This document shows positions 20,434-30,220 of a stretch of 64,000 nucleotides of DNA, piece by piece. Under the pieces are notes generated by a model, which was given only the letters and a program-made list of their open reading frames with translations, had not been told where the DNA came from and made no database searches. Positions within the stretch are counted from its first letter, which is position 1. Each line of letters opens with the position of its first letter. Source of the DNA: Streptococcus taonis. Its GTDB lineage: Bacteria > Bacillota > Bacilli > Lactobacillales > Streptococcaceae. The DNA lies in the NCBI RefSeq assembly GCF_029948085.1, contig NZ_JARZZP010000006.1, forward strand, positions 1-64,000. The letters are read 5' to 3'. The translations under genes were made by a program, and so were the position numbers.

Positions 20434-22416
20434 TTATTTGACATGATTTGCAAGATCTTCTTGCGCTTTTTTATTAGATTCTTCTTTTTCTTTCTTCCAT
20501 TTATCTTGAGCTTTTTGATATTCATCAGCAGTTACTGGCTTATCTTGAAGGTCAAGGTATTTGTACAAGAGTGCTTCACTTGTTCCCTTGTTACCTGAGT
20601 AAGCAAATGGAAGTGTGAATGGCACCATCTTAGACAACATTGGACGTCCAGTTTTAGAAGTTGTTGGAATAATCAATGCACTATCTGTCAACCAAGCTTG
20701 GGCAGCAGCATATTTATCATAACGTTTTGAAACGTCAGTGTCTTCATTTCCAGCTTCAACAACCATCTTTTCGTAATCTTCTAAACCAACTTGTTTAGCA
20801 GCTGCATTGTTTGTGCCTGAATCAAATCCTAGGTAAGTCTTAGTATTTTCACCTACTGATGGTTTGATGATATCAAGGTAAGTAGATGGGTCGATATAGT
20901 CTGGAGACCAACCAACGTTATCTGAAAGGTCCCAATCTTCACCGGCAGCCGTCTCAGCAAAGTAAGTAACATTGAGGACTTCATCTTTTTGAAGTTGTTG
21001 AATGTCAATGACAACATTGTCAGTTCCTAACGTTGCTTCAAGTGATTGTTTCAATGATTGAACACGTTGAACTTTTGTAGTATTAGTTTGGTCAACTGGC
21101 ATATCCAAGTGGATTGGGAATTGAACACCCTCTGCTTGGAGAGCTGTCTTAGCCTTAGCAAATTCTGCTTTCGCTTTTTCGGGATTGTAAAGACCATCTT
21201 GGGCGTCGTCTAGATTAACATCTTTCCATTCATCACCATAGGTCACCAATTTTTCCTTAACTAATTCACCAAAGTTTTTACCATCTGCTTGAACAAATGT
21301 TGGTGGTACGAACAAGTTACGAAGGAGTTTGCTTGCTCCACTTGCTCCATTAACTTGAGAAGCATAAGCTGTTCTATCAAAACCAAAGGCGATGGCTTGA
21401 CGGAAGTCTTTGTTAAGAAGAGCTTTCTTAGTTGAAGTCTTTTGCTCGTCTGTAGTCTTAGAAGTATATTTGTAAGACTGACGGTCAATATTCGTACCGA
21501 CTAAGAAAGTTGTAGAATCTTGTGTTGTATAAACGATGTTATCCTTAAACTCTTTTTCAAGTTCAGAGTAGCTTCCACTTGTTGGGAAGAGAAGGGCCAT
21601 TGAGAAACCACCATCTTTAAAGGTTTCTGCAAGTTTGTTATTGTCTTGACCATCCCAGAATGAAAGTTTTACTTTATCAATATGAACATTGTCCTTATCC
21701 CAGTAGTTTGGATTCTTTTCAAATTCTACTGAAGATTTTGCTACTAATGATTTCAACAAGAAAGGACCATTATAAAGGATACTGCTTGGATCTGTTGCTT
21801 TAGCAAAGTCACTTCCTTTAGAAGTAAGGAATTCTTCATTGACTGGTGCAAGAATTCCCATGGTTGTCTTAGAATTCCAGAAGCTTTCTGGTTTGTTCAA
21901 AGTGTATTGAACTGTTTGATCATCTACAGCCTTGATTCCAACTTCTGAGAAGTCTTTGACTTCACCTTTTACATAAGCATCAAGACCTTTAATAGATTCT
22001 TGAACAAGATAAAGGGCTTCTGACTTATTGTCAGCAGCATACTTAAGACCTGTTACAAAGTCTTGAGCTTTCACAGGTGCATACTCTTCGCCTTCAGAAG
22101 TGTACCACTTAGCATCTTTACGGATTGTATAAGTGTAAGTCAAACCATCTTTAGAAACTGACCAGTCCTCTGCCAAAGATGGCACGAAGTTGCCATAGCG
22201 GTCGTTTTCCATCAAACCATCAACAACATTACTTGTGATATTAGCAACCGCAGCCTTACCAGTTGTCAGATAGTTGAGGCTATCTGGATCTGTTTCATAA
22301 ACATAAGAAAAAGTTTTCTCACCCTTTGCACTAGAGCCTGAACCTGAACAAGCCGCCAAAACACCAGACGCTAACAGAGTCACCCCTGCTAGGGCCATTA
22401 CTTTTGAAAATTTCAT
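20434..22416 (-). CDS. aliA: Oligopeptide-binding lipoprotein AliA
   Basis: Extracellular substrate-binding lipoprotein (660 residues) that delivers peptides to the Ami oligopeptide ABC permease. The signal peptide ends in a lipobox VLAAC with the lipidated C23, followed by a Ser/Gly linker. The body is an SBP family 5 fold (TFSYVYETDPDSLNYL, YTYTIRKDAKWY, PNYWDKDNVHIDKVKLSFWDG). The sequence agrees closely with pneumococcal AliA as remembered. It converges with pbp1A, as in pneumococcus, but the upstream neighbour is luxS and not the capsule locus. A CodY-type box sits beside its promoter. No permease genes are nearby, so it is an orphan receptor. Confidence 0.93.
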   Translation of the reverse strand: MKFSKVMALAGVTLLASGVLAACSGSGSSAKGEKTFSYVYETDPDSLNYLTTGKAAVANITSNVVDGLMENDRYGNFVPSLAEDWSVSKDGLTYTYTIRKDAKWYTSEGEEYAPVKAQDFVTGLKYAADNKSEALYLVQESIKGLDAYVKGEVKDFSEVGIKAVDDQTVQYTLNKPESFWNSKTTMGILAPVNEEFLTSKGSDFAKATDPSSILYNGPFLLKSLVAKSSVEFEKNPNYWDKDNVHIDKVKLSFWDGQDNNKLAETFKDGGFSMALLFPTSGSYSELEKEFKDNIVYTTQDSTTFLVGTNIDRQSYKYTSKTTDEQKTSTKKALLNKDFRQAIAFGFDRTAYASQVNGASGASKLLRNLFVPPTFVQADGKNFGELVKEKLVTYGDEWKDVNLDDAQDGLYNPEKAKAEFAKAKTALQAEGVQFPIHLDMPVDQTNTTKVQRVQSLKQSLEATLGTDNVVIDIQQLQKDEVLNVTYFAETAAGEDWDLSDNVGWSPDYIDPSTYLDIIKPSVGENTKTYLGFDSGTNNAAAKQVGLEDYEKMVVEAGNEDTDVSKRYDKYAAAQAWLTDSALIIPTTSKTGRPMLSKMVPFTLPFAYSGNKGTSEALLYKYLDLQDKPVTADEYQKAQDKWKKEKEESNKKAQEDLANHVK

Positions 22417-22443
22417 AATAAACTCCTTTATGACTTTTTATAC

Positions 22444-22472
22444 ATTATAATCCCTTTTCAGCCAAGTGTCAA
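22444..22472 (-). promoter_or_regulatory. Promoter of aliA
   Basis: Consensus TTGACA (22467-22472) and TATAAT (22444-22449) with a 17-base spacer on the minus strand. Confidence 0.9.
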
Positions 22473-22475
22473 TAC

Positions 22476-22490
22476 AATTTTCAGAATTTT
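22476..22490. promoter_or_regulatory. CodY-type operator at aliA
   Basis: AATTTTCAGAATTTT matches 13 of 15 positions of the CodY consensus AATTTTCWGAAAATT and lies 3 bases upstream of the -35 box. CodY represses peptide uptake genes when branched-chain amino acids and GTP are plentiful. Confidence 0.7.
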
Positions 22491-22582
22491 TCAAATTGAT
22501 TTAAAAACATTTTTATGAGAAACTTTTCTAAAAACCAGCTGAGAAAAAGTTCTTTTATTGACAGTTCTCAAACAAATCTTTA

Positions 22583-22591
22583 TGATATAAT
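22583..22591 (+). promoter_or_regulatory. Extended -10 promoter of luxS
   Basis: TG-A-TATAAT ends 27 bases before the luxS start codon. A TTGACA further upstream (22558-22563) is 22 bases away, too far to act as the usual -35. Confidence 0.6.
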
Positions 22592-22618
22592 GAAAGAAGA
22601 AAAATGAAAGGAAATACC

Positions 22619-23101
22619 ATGTCAAAAGAAGTTATTGTTGAAAGTTTTGAACTCGATCACACCATTGTTAAAGCACCGTATGTCCGTTTAATCGGAGAAG
22701 AAACAGGTCCTAAAGGAGATATCATTTCTAACTTTGATATTCGCTTGGTTCAACCAAATGAAGATTCTATCCCTACTGCGGGGCTCCATACTATCGAGCA
22801 CCTCTTGGCTAAGCTGATTCGTACTCGTATTGATGGAATGATTGACTGTTCACCATTTGGATGTCGTACAGGTTTTCACATGATTATGTGGGGGCGTCAC
22901 ACTAGCTCTGAAATCGCAGCAGTCATCAAGGATTCACTGAAGGAAATCGCTGAAACGACAACTTGGGAAGATGTCCCAGGAACAACTATTGAATCTTGCG
23001 GAAACTACAAGGATCACAGCCTATTTTCAGCCAAAGAATGGGCAAAATTGATTCTCCAACAAGGAATCTCAGACGATGCCTTTGAACGTCATGTCATCTA
23101 A
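22619..23101 (+). CDS. luxS: S-ribosylhomocysteine lyase LuxS
   Basis: Splits S-ribosylhomocysteine to homocysteine and the AI-2 precursor DPD within the activated methyl cycle. The start is placed at 22619 ([10 protein letters not shown]) after GAAAGGA, giving 160 residues, the family length. Metal ligands are H57 and H61 in HTIEH (with catalytic E60) and C127 in ESCGNY. C82 in GCRTGF is the catalytic cysteine. The gene converges with clpL and diverges from aliA. Confidence 0.98.
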   Translation: MSKEVIVESFELDHTIVKAPYVRLIGEETGPKGDIISNFDIRLVQPNEDSIPTAGLHTIEHLLAKLIRTRIDGMIDCSPFGCRTGFHMIMWGRHTSSEIAAVIKDSLKEIAETTTWEDVPGTTIESCGNYKDHSLFSAKEWAKLILQQGISDDAFERHVI

Positions 23102-23112
23102 TAATAAAAAAA

Positions 23113-23136
23113 GAAACCAGCTTTTGAACTGGTTCC
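23113..23136. terminator. Terminator between luxS and clpL
   Basis: AACCAG and CTGGTT form the stem core, flanked by A-rich and T-rich runs on both sides, so it can serve both convergent genes. Confidence 0.8.
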
Positions 23137-23158
23137 TTTTTATTTTCAAATTTTTGAT

Positions 23159-25261
23159 TTAAGCTTTTTCACGAATGACCAAGACACCATCTTCCATATC
23201 GGCTTCAAGGTGTTTAGAATCCAAATTATCTAAGTGGAAGTCTGTTACTTTGTCACGAATTTGTTGTTCAACTACACGACGGAGAGGACGAACACCCATG
23301 ACTTCATCGTAACCTTCCTCAGTCATGTATTCTTTGGCTGATTCGCTCACTGCCAAATCGATCTCTTTCTTGGCAAGTGTCTTATTGACATCAACCAACA
23401 TCAAATCAACAATCTTAGAAAGGTCTTCCTTGCTCAAATGTGAGAATTCGATAACAGCATTGAAACGGTTGAGGAACTCTGGACGGAAGTATGGTTTCAA
23501 ACGATCCATGAGCTCTGGTTTGTCCGCATCTTCTGTCAAGTTAGCTTCATAACCAAATCCTGCATTTGAAGTTGCGATAATCACCGTATTCTTGAAGTTG
23601 ACAGTATTCCCTTGACCGTCTGTCAAACGACCATCATCCAATACTTGGAGAAGAAGAGTAATCACTTGAGGATCTGCCTTTTCAATCTCGTCAAGAAGGA
23701 CAATTGAGTATGGATTACGACGAACACGCTCAGTCAAGGTATTGTTGTTGTCATCGTAACCAACATAACCTGCAGTAGTACCAATCAATTTAGAAACGGC
23801 TGTACGATCGCTGTATTCTGACATATCCAAACGGATGATAGCATCCTTAGTTCCGAACATATCAAGAGCCAATTGTTTAGCCAACTCAGTCTTACCAACA
23901 CCAGTAGGTCCTACAAAGAGGAAGCTACCGATAGGACGGTTTCCTTCGTCAAAGCCTGCACGATTCCGACGGATTGCACGTGCCACTGCTTCAACAGCCT
24001 TATCTTGACCGATAACCTTAGTTTGCAAACGGTGACCCATATCTTTCAAACGTTCGATATCAGTTGCACCCATTTGTGACACTGGAATACCAGTCATACG
24101 TTCTACAGATTCAGCCACATCGTTGATTGTTGCTGTTACTTTATGGTCTTCAGTATGGTTAGCAATTTGCTTTTCAAGCTCTTCGATACGAATTTTTGCA
24201 TTAAGGGCTGCTTCGTAATCTTCTTTAGCAGCTGCAGCTTCTTGTTTAGCTTTTTCTTCTTCAATTTCATGTTCCACAGCATGTACATCTGTCACTGGGT
24301 GTTGTGCTGCCAAGTGAGCAGCTGTCACATCGACCAAGTCGATAGCCTTATCTGGCAAGCTACGTTGTGGAATATATTGAACAGAGTAATCAACAGCCGC
24401 TTTCAATACTTCATCTGGCAAGATAACATTGTGGTGTTGTTGATAAAGATCACGGATCCCTTGGAGAATCTTGAAAGTATCTTCAGCAGATGGTGCATTA
24501 ACTTTTACTTCGTTGAAACGACGAGCAAGAGCAGCATTTTTCAAAATAGTGTTGCGATATTCATCTTGAGTTGTTGCACCAATCACTGTCAATTCCCCAC
24601 GTGAAAGAGCAGGCTTCAAGATATCCGCAAGACCTTTAGATCCTTGACCATCCCCTGTGCTACCAGCACCAAGGATTTGATGAATTTCGTCGAAGAAAAG
24701 GATAATATTTCCAGCTTCTTTAACTTCTTTTACCAAGTTTTGAATATTTTCTTCAAAGCTACCACGGTATTGCGTACCAGCTTCAAGTCCAGAAATATCA
24801 ATTGAAATGATTTCTTTGTTCTTGATTGCTGCTGGAACATCACCATTCACGATAGCTTGGGCAAGACCTTCTACTACTGCCGTTTTACCAACACCAGCAT
24901 CACCGACTAGAACTGGGTTATTCTTTGTACGACGAGAAAGGATTTCAGATGTTTCTTGAATCTCCTTATTACGTCCAATAACCGGATCTAGCTTGCCTTC
25001 ACGTGCTTCTGCTGTTAAGTTACGTCCAAGTTTCGCAAGAATCCCATCTTGTTTCATGGCTTTACCTTGAACGTACTGAGCTTGGTCACTTCCTTCACTT
25101 GGAAGTTGCCCTGTTTGACGATAAATAGCAAATTCTTCAGGTGTTACTTCACGACCGTTAATCAAGTAACGACGGTTTTCTGAACTGTATCCACGCATAC
25201 CGCCCATTAATTGGTTAAATAAATCATCCATGTTGTTAAAGTTATTAAAGTTGTTGTTCAT
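23159..25261 (-). CDS. clpL: ClpL, AAA+ ATPase chaperone
   Basis: HSP100-family disaggregase induced by heat, found in streptococci and other Firmicutes. The 700-residue protein has a short Asn-rich N-terminus in place of a ClpA/B N domain. Two AAA modules follow: the first with [16 protein letters not shown] and [12 protein letters not shown], the second with [23 protein letters not shown] and sensor IIATSNAG. A short middle coiled coil (about 330-375) and a C-terminal Clp_D2-small domain are present. No ClpP tripeptide loop was recognised, consistent with a chaperone working without ClpP. A CtsR operator controls the promoter. Confidence 0.96.
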   Translation of the reverse strand: MNNNFNNFNNMDDLFNQLMGGMRGYSSENRRYLINGREVTPEEFAIYRQTGQLPSEGSDQAQYVQGKAMKQDGILAKLGRNLTAEAREGKLDPVIGRNKEIQETSEILSRRTKNNPVLVGDAGVGKTAVVEGLAQAIVNGDVPAAIKNKEIISIDISGLEAGTQYRGSFEENIQNLVKEVKEAGNIILFFDEIHQILGAGSTGDGQGSKGLADILKPALSRGELTVIGATTQDEYRNTILKNAALARRFNEVKVNAPSAEDTFKILQGIRDLYQQHHNVILPDEVLKAAVDYSVQYIPQRSLPDKAIDLVDVTAAHLAAQHPVTDVHAVEHEIEEEKAKQEAAAAKEDYEAALNAKIRIEELEKQIANHTEDHKVTATINDVAESVERMTGIPVSQMGATDIERLKDMGHRLQTKVIGQDKAVEAVARAIRRNRAGFDEGNRPIGSFLFVGPTGVGKTELAKQLALDMFGTKDAIIRLDMSEYSDRTAVSKLIGTTAGYVGYDDNNNTLTERVRRNPYSIVLLDEIEKADPQVITLLLQVLDDGRLTDGQGNTVNFKNTVIIATSNAGFGYEANLTEDADKPELMDRLKPYFRPEFLNRFNAVIEFSHLSKEDLSKIVDLMLVDVNKTLAKKEIDLAVSESAKEYMTEEGYDEVMGVRPLRRVVEQQIRDKVTDFHLDNLDSKHLEADMEDGVLVIREKA

Positions 25262-25341
25262 ATTTCATACCTCGTTTGTTTTCAAAATTAGTTAGTCAAA
25301 TTAATTTGACTTTCTCTGACCTTTGTTTTAAAAAATTTAGA

Positions 25342-25434
25342 CTAGCTATTTGCTACTCTACGTATAATTTCAGGTTTTTCTTTATCCAATACAGGTTTTG
25401 TGATTGGACTTCTAAAAATACTAATGTTCATCAT
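25342..25434 (-). CDS. Small 30-residue protein upstream of clpL
   Basis: A short frame beginning MMNISIFRSPI and ending RRVANS lies inside the roughly 270-nt clpL leader, with AGAGG 8 bases before its ATG. It is basic at the C-terminal end and has no membrane segment. Its stop lies about 80 bases before the clpL start. It may be a conserved small heat-shock-coexpressed protein or a leader peptide. No function is claimed. Confidence 0.55.
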   Translation of the reverse strand: MMNISIFRSPITKPVLDKEKPEIIRRVANS

Positions 25435-25541
25435 AGGTTGTACCTCTTTTCTAGGTTTTACCCATACTTTGACCTTAAGATAAATTACACAATCACCTTA
25501 AAATCAAGGTTTTCTAAGGATTTCCTTATCCTTATGTTCTT

Positions 25542-25570
25542 AGTATATCACTTTGGTCAGTATTAGTCAA
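25542..25570 (-). promoter_or_regulatory. Promoter of clpL
   Basis: TTGACT (25565-25570) and TATACT (25542-25547) with a 17-base spacer on the minus strand. It gives a leader of about 270 nt. Confidence 0.85.
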
Positions 25571-25574
25571 TAAA

Positions 25575-25591
25575 TTTGACCAATTTTGACC
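25575..25591 (-). promoter_or_regulatory. CtsR operator at clpL
   Basis: GGTCAAA-ATT-GGTCAAA is a perfect direct heptamer repeat matching the CtsR consensus. It ends 4 bases upstream of the -35 box, so the heat-shock repressor would block polymerase at low temperature. Confidence 0.95.
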
Positions 25592-25622
25592 AACTTTTTT
25601 TAAATATTTTTTTATACCAAAA

Positions 25623-25643
25623 AACCAGTCAAAATGACTGGTT
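25623..25643 (-). terminator. Terminator after pflB
   Basis: AACCAGTC and GACTGGTT pair around ATTTT and run into TTTT on the minus strand. Confidence 0.92.
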
Positions 25644-25664
25644 TTTATTTACTATTTATGAATC

Positions 25665-27980
25665 TTAGCTCAATGCATCATCCATTGAAAGAACTTCGTG
25701 GAAGACACGTTGTGTCAATTCAGTTTTTTGTTCTGGAGTGAGGTACTTAGTATTTACACAGTATCCTGATATACGTACGATTACGTCTTCACCTGACATG
25801 ATCTTTTCGTAAACATCGTTCAAGTCCATAACGTTCAAGTTAACGTGTTGTCCACCATTTTCGAAGTAACCATCAAGAATTGTTACCAAGTTATCAACTT
25901 GTTCGTCACGAGTTTTACCAAGAGCACGAGGTGAAACTTGAGTTGTCAATGAGATACCATCAGCTGCGTAACCAAAGTCAAGGCTAGCAAGTGAGTTCAA
26001 GTTTTGCAACCATCCACCTTTAGCTTTGTTAGATGGGTTAGCACCTGGTGAGAAGAATTCAAGTTTAGACAAGTTCACTGAACCATCTTCGTTGAGGTAT
26101 ACACCTTTGTGGACTGGTGAGTTACCAGTTTGTTTAGAGTAAGCAACGTTAGATGTGATTGTCAAAAGTGAAACTGTAGCTTCTGCGTTCTTGTATAGTT
26201 TGTGGCTACGTAGACGAGTTGTGTAAGCTTCGATCAACCATTCTGCCAATTCGTTTGAACGTGGGTCATCTTCACCCCAACGTGGGTATTCACCGATTGT
26301 TTCGTAATCGTAGATGTAGCCATTTTCGTCACGGATTGGTTTAACTGTAGCGTATTTGATAGCTGACAATGTGTCAACAGTGTTAGCGAATCCACAGATA
26401 CCGAATCCCATGTTAGCACGTTGTTTAGTTGGCAAGAAGGCCATTTGAACAGCTTCGTAGTTGTACTTGTCAGTCATGTAGTGGATGATGTTCAAAGCAT
26501 CTACGTAAGTGTCAGTCAACCAGTCAAGAGATTTTTCAAAGTTAGCTTTAACTGATTCGAATTCAAGAACTTCATCACGGATTGGTTCGATGTCAAATAC
26601 TTTGTAGTCTTTATGAACATCATCGTAACCACCGTTCAAACCAGTAAGAAGAGCTTTAAGAACGTTAACGCGAGCACCGAAGTACTGGATGTTGTGACGT
26701 TGTTCTTCGTTTTCTGGGTCAAGTGGAGATACACAACATGAGATACAGCTCATTTCACCATATCCATCTTTAGCCATTGTTGTAACACCTTCGTATTGGA
26801 TTGAAGAGTGTTTGTGGCTCATGTGCATACAGTAGCGACGGAAGTTGTATGGCAATTTGTCAGTCCAAAGAACTGTCAAGTTTGGTTCTGGAGAGTTACC
26901 GATGTTGTCAAGAGTGTTCAAGAAACGGTAGTCCATCTTAGTAACACGGTGACGACCGTCGTTACCCATACCAGCCATTGAAGTTGTGATGAAGGTTGGG
27001 TCACCTGAGTACAATTGGTCGTAAGCTTTTGTACGAGCAAATTTAACTGTACGAAGTTTCATAACGAAATCATCAACAAATTCTTGGATTTCTGATTCAG
27101 TAAATGTACCACGAGCAAGGTCACGTTCTGCAAAGATATCCAATACGATTGGCACACGTCCAAGAGATGTAGCCGCACCGTTGATAACACGGCAGACAGC
27201 CATAAAGGCAATGTTTACCCATTGGATAGCTTCTTTAACGTTCATCGCTGGTTTACGAACATCAACTCCGTAAAGGTCACCTAAGCGTACAACTTGTTGC
27301 AATGCTTGATATTGAAGGTTGATTTCTTCACGAAGACGGATTGTTTCTTCATCGATTTCTTCGATTGAGTTCCAGTCGTTAACTTTTTCTTGCATCAAGT
27401 AGTCTGCACCGTAAAGAGCAAGACGTGCATAAACACCGATGATACGTCCACGTGAGTATGCATCTGGAAGACCAGTTACAGTGTGAGCGTGACGAGCACG
27501 ACGAATGTTTGAAGTGTAAGCACGGAAGATACCATCGTTAACAGTTGTTACGTATTTAGTGAAAATTTCGTGAACAGCTGGATCTGGTTCGTATCCATTT
27601 TCTTTCAAAGTAGTTTCAGCCATACGGATACCACCTTTTGGCATGAAGTTCAATTTGAAGAGTTCATCGTTTTGGATACCATAAATCAATTCGTTTTCTT
27701 TGTCGATAAATCCAGCAGGAATATCAGCAATAGAAGTTGGACGAGTGTCCATTGGGAAACGAGTTTCTTCGTAGTGTGCTTTAGTTTCTTCTACGATTTT
27801 TTTGATGTGGAGTGAACGTTCTGTTGGTCCTGCAAGGAAGCTTTCATCTCCATCATAAGGTGTGTAGTTAGCTTGTACAAAGCGTGATACACTTGCTTTT
27901 TCTTTCCAGTCAACACCTTTAAAGCCTTCCCAGGCTTTGTCAAAAATGTCCTGTGCTTCAACAACTGTCTTAACAACCAT
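25665..27980 (-). CDS. pflB: Pyruvate formate-lyase (glycyl radical enzyme)
   Basis: Cleaves pyruvate with CoA to acetyl-CoA and formate under anaerobic, low-sugar conditions, giving mixed-acid products. At 771 residues it is full length. The active-site pair is visible in [14 protein letters not shown] (adjacent cysteines), and the glycyl radical loop near the C-terminus as [15 protein letters not shown]. The activating enzyme gene is not in the window. AGAGGA precedes the ATG. It lies between clpL and dinB with its own promoter and terminator. Confidence 0.97.
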   Translation of the reverse strand: MVVKTVVEAQDIFDKAWEGFKGVDWKEKASVSRFVQANYTPYDGDESFLAGPTERSLHIKKIVEETKAHYEETRFPMDTRPTSIADIPAGFIDKENELIYGIQNDELFKLNFMPKGGIRMAETTLKENGYEPDPAVHEIFTKYVTTVNDGIFRAYTSNIRRARHAHTVTGLPDAYSRGRIIGVYARLALYGADYLMQEKVNDWNSIEEIDEETIRLREEINLQYQALQQVVRLGDLYGVDVRKPAMNVKEAIQWVNIAFMAVCRVINGAATSLGRVPIVLDIFAERDLARGTFTESEIQEFVDDFVMKLRTVKFARTKAYDQLYSGDPTFITTSMAGMGNDGRHRVTKMDYRFLNTLDNIGNSPEPNLTVLWTDKLPYNFRRYCMHMSHKHSSIQYEGVTTMAKDGYGEMSCISCCVSPLDPENEEQRHNIQYFGARVNVLKALLTGLNGGYDDVHKDYKVFDIEPIRDEVLEFESVKANFEKSLDWLTDTYVDALNIIHYMTDKYNYEAVQMAFLPTKQRANMGFGICGFANTVDTLSAIKYATVKPIRDENGYIYDYETIGEYPRWGEDDPRSNELAEWLIEAYTTRLRSHKLYKNAEATVSLLTITSNVAYSKQTGNSPVHKGVYLNEDGSVNLSKLEFFSPGANPSNKAKGGWLQNLNSLASLDFGYAADGISLTTQVSPRALGKTRDEQVDNLVTILDGYFENGGQHVNLNVMDLNDVYEKIMSGEDVIVRISGYCVNTKYLTPEQKTELTQRVFHEVLSMDDALS

Positions 27981-28004
27981 GTTAATTCCTCTTTTTTCTT
28001 TCTA

Positions 28005-28022
28005 GTAACAGTCATCTGTTAC
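28005..28022. repeat. Palindrome in the pflB leader
   Basis: GTAACAG-TCAT-CTGTTAC has perfect 7-bp arms and lies a dozen bases downstream of the pflB -10 box. It could be an operator or a 5' stem-loop that stabilises the mRNA. No known regulator site was matched. Confidence 0.6.
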
Positions 28023-28034
28023 ATTCATGTATTC

Positions 28035-28061
28035 AGTATAACACACAGTAAACGATTTCAA
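28035..28061 (-). promoter_or_regulatory. Promoter of pflB
   Basis: TTGAAA (28056-28061) and extended -10 TG-T-TATACT (TATACT 28035-28040) with a short 15-base spacer on the minus strand. Confidence 0.6.
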
Positions 28062-28177
28062 CAACTAAAAACTCACTTTTTTAACACTTTCTTTTCTAAT
28101 ACAGTTCAAAATTTGCTACAAACTGTATTATATTTTTGAAAGAGGTTATTTTGATTTTCATTTTTTCAGAAAAAGAG

Positions 28178-28183
28178 TATAAT
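28178..28183 (+). promoter_or_regulatory. -10 box of dinB
   Basis: A perfect TATAAT lies 34 bases upstream of the dinB start. The -35 (TTTTCA at 17 bases) is weak. Confidence 0.45.
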
Positions 28184-28217
28184 AAAATTAAACAAACTAG
28201 CACTGAGAGGTTTCTCC

Positions 28218-29279
28218 ATGTTGATTTTTCCACTAATGAATGATTTATCTCGTAAAATCATCCATATTGACATGGATGCCTTTTTTGCTGCTGTTGAAAT
28301 TCGCGACAATCCCAAACTTAAAGGGAAGCCAGTTGTGATTGGCAGTGACCCTAGAAAAACTGGTGGTCGAGGAGTTGTTTCTACCTGTAGTTATGAAGCG
28401 CGAGTCTTTGGCATCCACTCAGCTATGAGTTCTAAAGAAGCCTATGAACGTTGCCCTCAAGCTGTTTTCATTTCTGGAAACTACGAAAAATATACTGCTG
28501 TCGGTCAACAGATTCGAGCTATTTTCAAACGTTATACGGATAATATCGAGCCTATGAGTATTGATGAAGCTTATCTAGACGTGACTGAAAACAAACTCGG
28601 TATCAAGTCAGCTGTTAAAATCGCTCGACTAATTCAACAAGATATTTGGCAAGAACTTCATCTGACCGCTTCTGCTGGTGTGTCTTATAATAAATTCTTA
28701 GCTAAAATAGCCAGCGATTACCAAAAACCTCGAGGTCTGACAATTATTCTCCCTGATGAAGCTGAAGATTTTCTCAAACAAATGGATATCGCTAAATTCC
28801 ATGGTGTAGGTAAGAAAACAGTTGAGAAATTGCATCAAATGGGGGTATTTACAGGTGCTGATCTTTTAAATATTTCTGAAATTAGTCTCATTGATCGTTT
28901 TGGTCGACTCGGTTTTGACCTGTATCGCAAGGCTCGTGGCATTGATAATTCTCCCGTCAAATCCAATCGCATTCGTAAGTCTATCGGAAAAGAAAAAACT
29001 TATAGTAAGATTCTCAATCTAGAAGAGGATATCAAAAAAGAGCTAACTCTCCTTTCGGAAAGAGTTGCCCTAAGTCTTCAAAAACATGAAAAATCTGGAA
29101 AGATTATTATTTTAAAAATCCGCTATGCTGACTTCTCTACAATGACTAAGCGGAAAAGCTTATCTCAAAAGATCCAAGATGCTGAAACTATTTCACAAAT
29201 GGCTATCCAACTTTACGAATCTCTGACAGATAAAGATAAAGACGTTCGCTTATTGGGTATCACTGTGACTGGATTTTAA
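28218..29279 (+). CDS. dinB: DNA polymerase IV (Y family)
   Basis: Error-prone translesion polymerase. The 353-residue protein shows the palm catalytic motifs [12 protein letters not shown] (about 17-28) and [10 protein letters not shown], the finger segment [14 protein letters not shown], a helix-hairpin-helix thumb ([17 protein letters not shown]) and a C-terminal little-finger domain. The start [13 protein letters not shown] is retained because pneumococcal DinB begins almost the same and GAGAGG lies before it. No clear C-terminal clamp-binding peptide was noted. It converges with uppP. Confidence 0.95.
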   Translation: MLIFPLMNDLSRKIIHIDMDAFFAAVEIRDNPKLKGKPVVIGSDPRKTGGRGVVSTCSYEARVFGIHSAMSSKEAYERCPQAVFISGNYEKYTAVGQQIRAIFKRYTDNIEPMSIDEAYLDVTENKLGIKSAVKIARLIQQDIWQELHLTASAGVSYNKFLAKIASDYQKPRGLTIILPDEAEDFLKQMDIAKFHGVGKKTVEKLHQMGVFTGADLLNISEISLIDRFGRLGFDLYRKARGIDNSPVKSNRIRKSIGKEKTYSKILNLEEDIKKELTLLSERVALSLQKHEKSGKIIILKIRYADFSTMTKRKSLSQKIQDAETISQMAIQLYESLTDKDKDVRLLGITVTGF

Positions 29280-29306
29280 AACCTTGAAGGAAGCTTCCCT
29301 CAAGGT
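29280..29306. terminator. Terminator between dinB and uppP
   Basis: ACCTTGA and TCAAGGT form the outer stem, GGAAGCTTCC extends it inward, and a long T tract follows on the + strand. Confidence 0.88.
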
Positions 29307-29313
29307 TTTTTTC

Positions 29314-30159
29314 TTATACAAATAATCGTACAAAGCTATAAAGTATCAAGATACTACCAAGGACAATACGGTATTTACCAAACATCGTAAAGTCGTGTTT
29401 TTTCACATAGCTGGTCAAGAAACGAATAGCGATCATGCTGACTGCAAAAGCGACTACCATGGCAACTAAAAGTAAGAAAAATTGACCAAAGCTCAAGACT
29501 TCTCCTGCTTTGATGAATTTAAAAATCTTCAAAGCACTGGCTCCAAACATAACTGGAATTCCTAGGTAGAAGGTAAACTCAGTTACCACCGAACGACTGG
29601 TTCCATTTAACAAACCACCGACGATAGTTGCTCCCGAACGGCTAGTCCCTGGTAAAAGAGCCAAGACTTGGAAAAGTCCGATATAGAGGGCCGTTTTATA
29701 AGGCAACTTGTCTAGCTCTGTGACTGTTGGCTCAATTGCTTGCGCTTTGTTGCGTTTTTCAAGATAAATAAAGGCAACCCCATAAACAATCAACATAATG
29801 GCTACTGAAACCATATTATGGAAGTGAGTATCAAACCAATCATCAAACTTAAAGACTAAAAGAAGAGGAAGAGTCGCTACAAAAACTTTGGACCATAACT
29901 GCCAAGTTCTACGGATTTCCACTTTATCCTTACCTGGTTTGAAAGGATTAAGTTTGTTAAAGTAGATAACCATAACGGCTAGGATAGCACCCAGTTGAAT
30001 CACTACGTTAAACATAGACATGAAGGCTTCACTCTGGTCTTTATATTGGATAAATTCTTCTGCTAAAATCAAGTGACCTGTACTTGAAATCGGCAACCAT
30101 TCCGTAATTCCTTCAACAATACCAAAAAAGATAGATTTTAAAATTTCAATAAGATACAT
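29314..30159 (-). CDS. uppP: Undecaprenyl-diphosphate phosphatase
   Basis: Integral membrane phosphatase of the BacA type that recycles undecaprenyl pyrophosphate to the monophosphate carrier for wall synthesis. Overproduction of this family gives bacitracin tolerance. The 281-residue protein shows both family signatures, [18 protein letters not shown] (about 13-30) and [15 protein letters not shown] (about 170), and about eight hydrophobic helices. It is a single-gene unit convergent with dinB. Confidence 0.96.
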   Translation of the reverse strand: MYLIEILKSIFFGIVEGITEWLPISSTGHLILAEEFIQYKDQSEAFMSMFNVVIQLGAILAVMVIYFNKLNPFKPGKDKVEIRRTWQLWSKVFVATLPLLLVFKFDDWFDTHFHNMVSVAIMLIVYGVAFIYLEKRNKAQAIEPTVTELDKLPYKTALYIGLFQVLALLPGTSRSGATIVGGLLNGTSRSVVTEFTFYLGIPVMFGASALKIFKFIKAGEVLSFGQFFLLLVAMVVAFAVSMIAIRFLTSYVKKHDFTMFGKYRIVLGSILILYSFVRLFV

Positions 30160-30220
30160 AGATAACTCCTTTTTCTATCCTCCATTATATCATACTTTTA
30201 TAAACTGTGTTTAGTTTTCT

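Noticed and set aside
22558-22563. TTGACA as -35 of luxS
   Set aside because: It is 22 bases from the -10, outside the usual 16-18; the extended -10 alone is more likely to define the promoter.
25276-25566. 96-codon frame on the + strand opposite the clpL leader
   Set aside because: No ribosome site, and it crosses the clpL promoter and CtsR operator.
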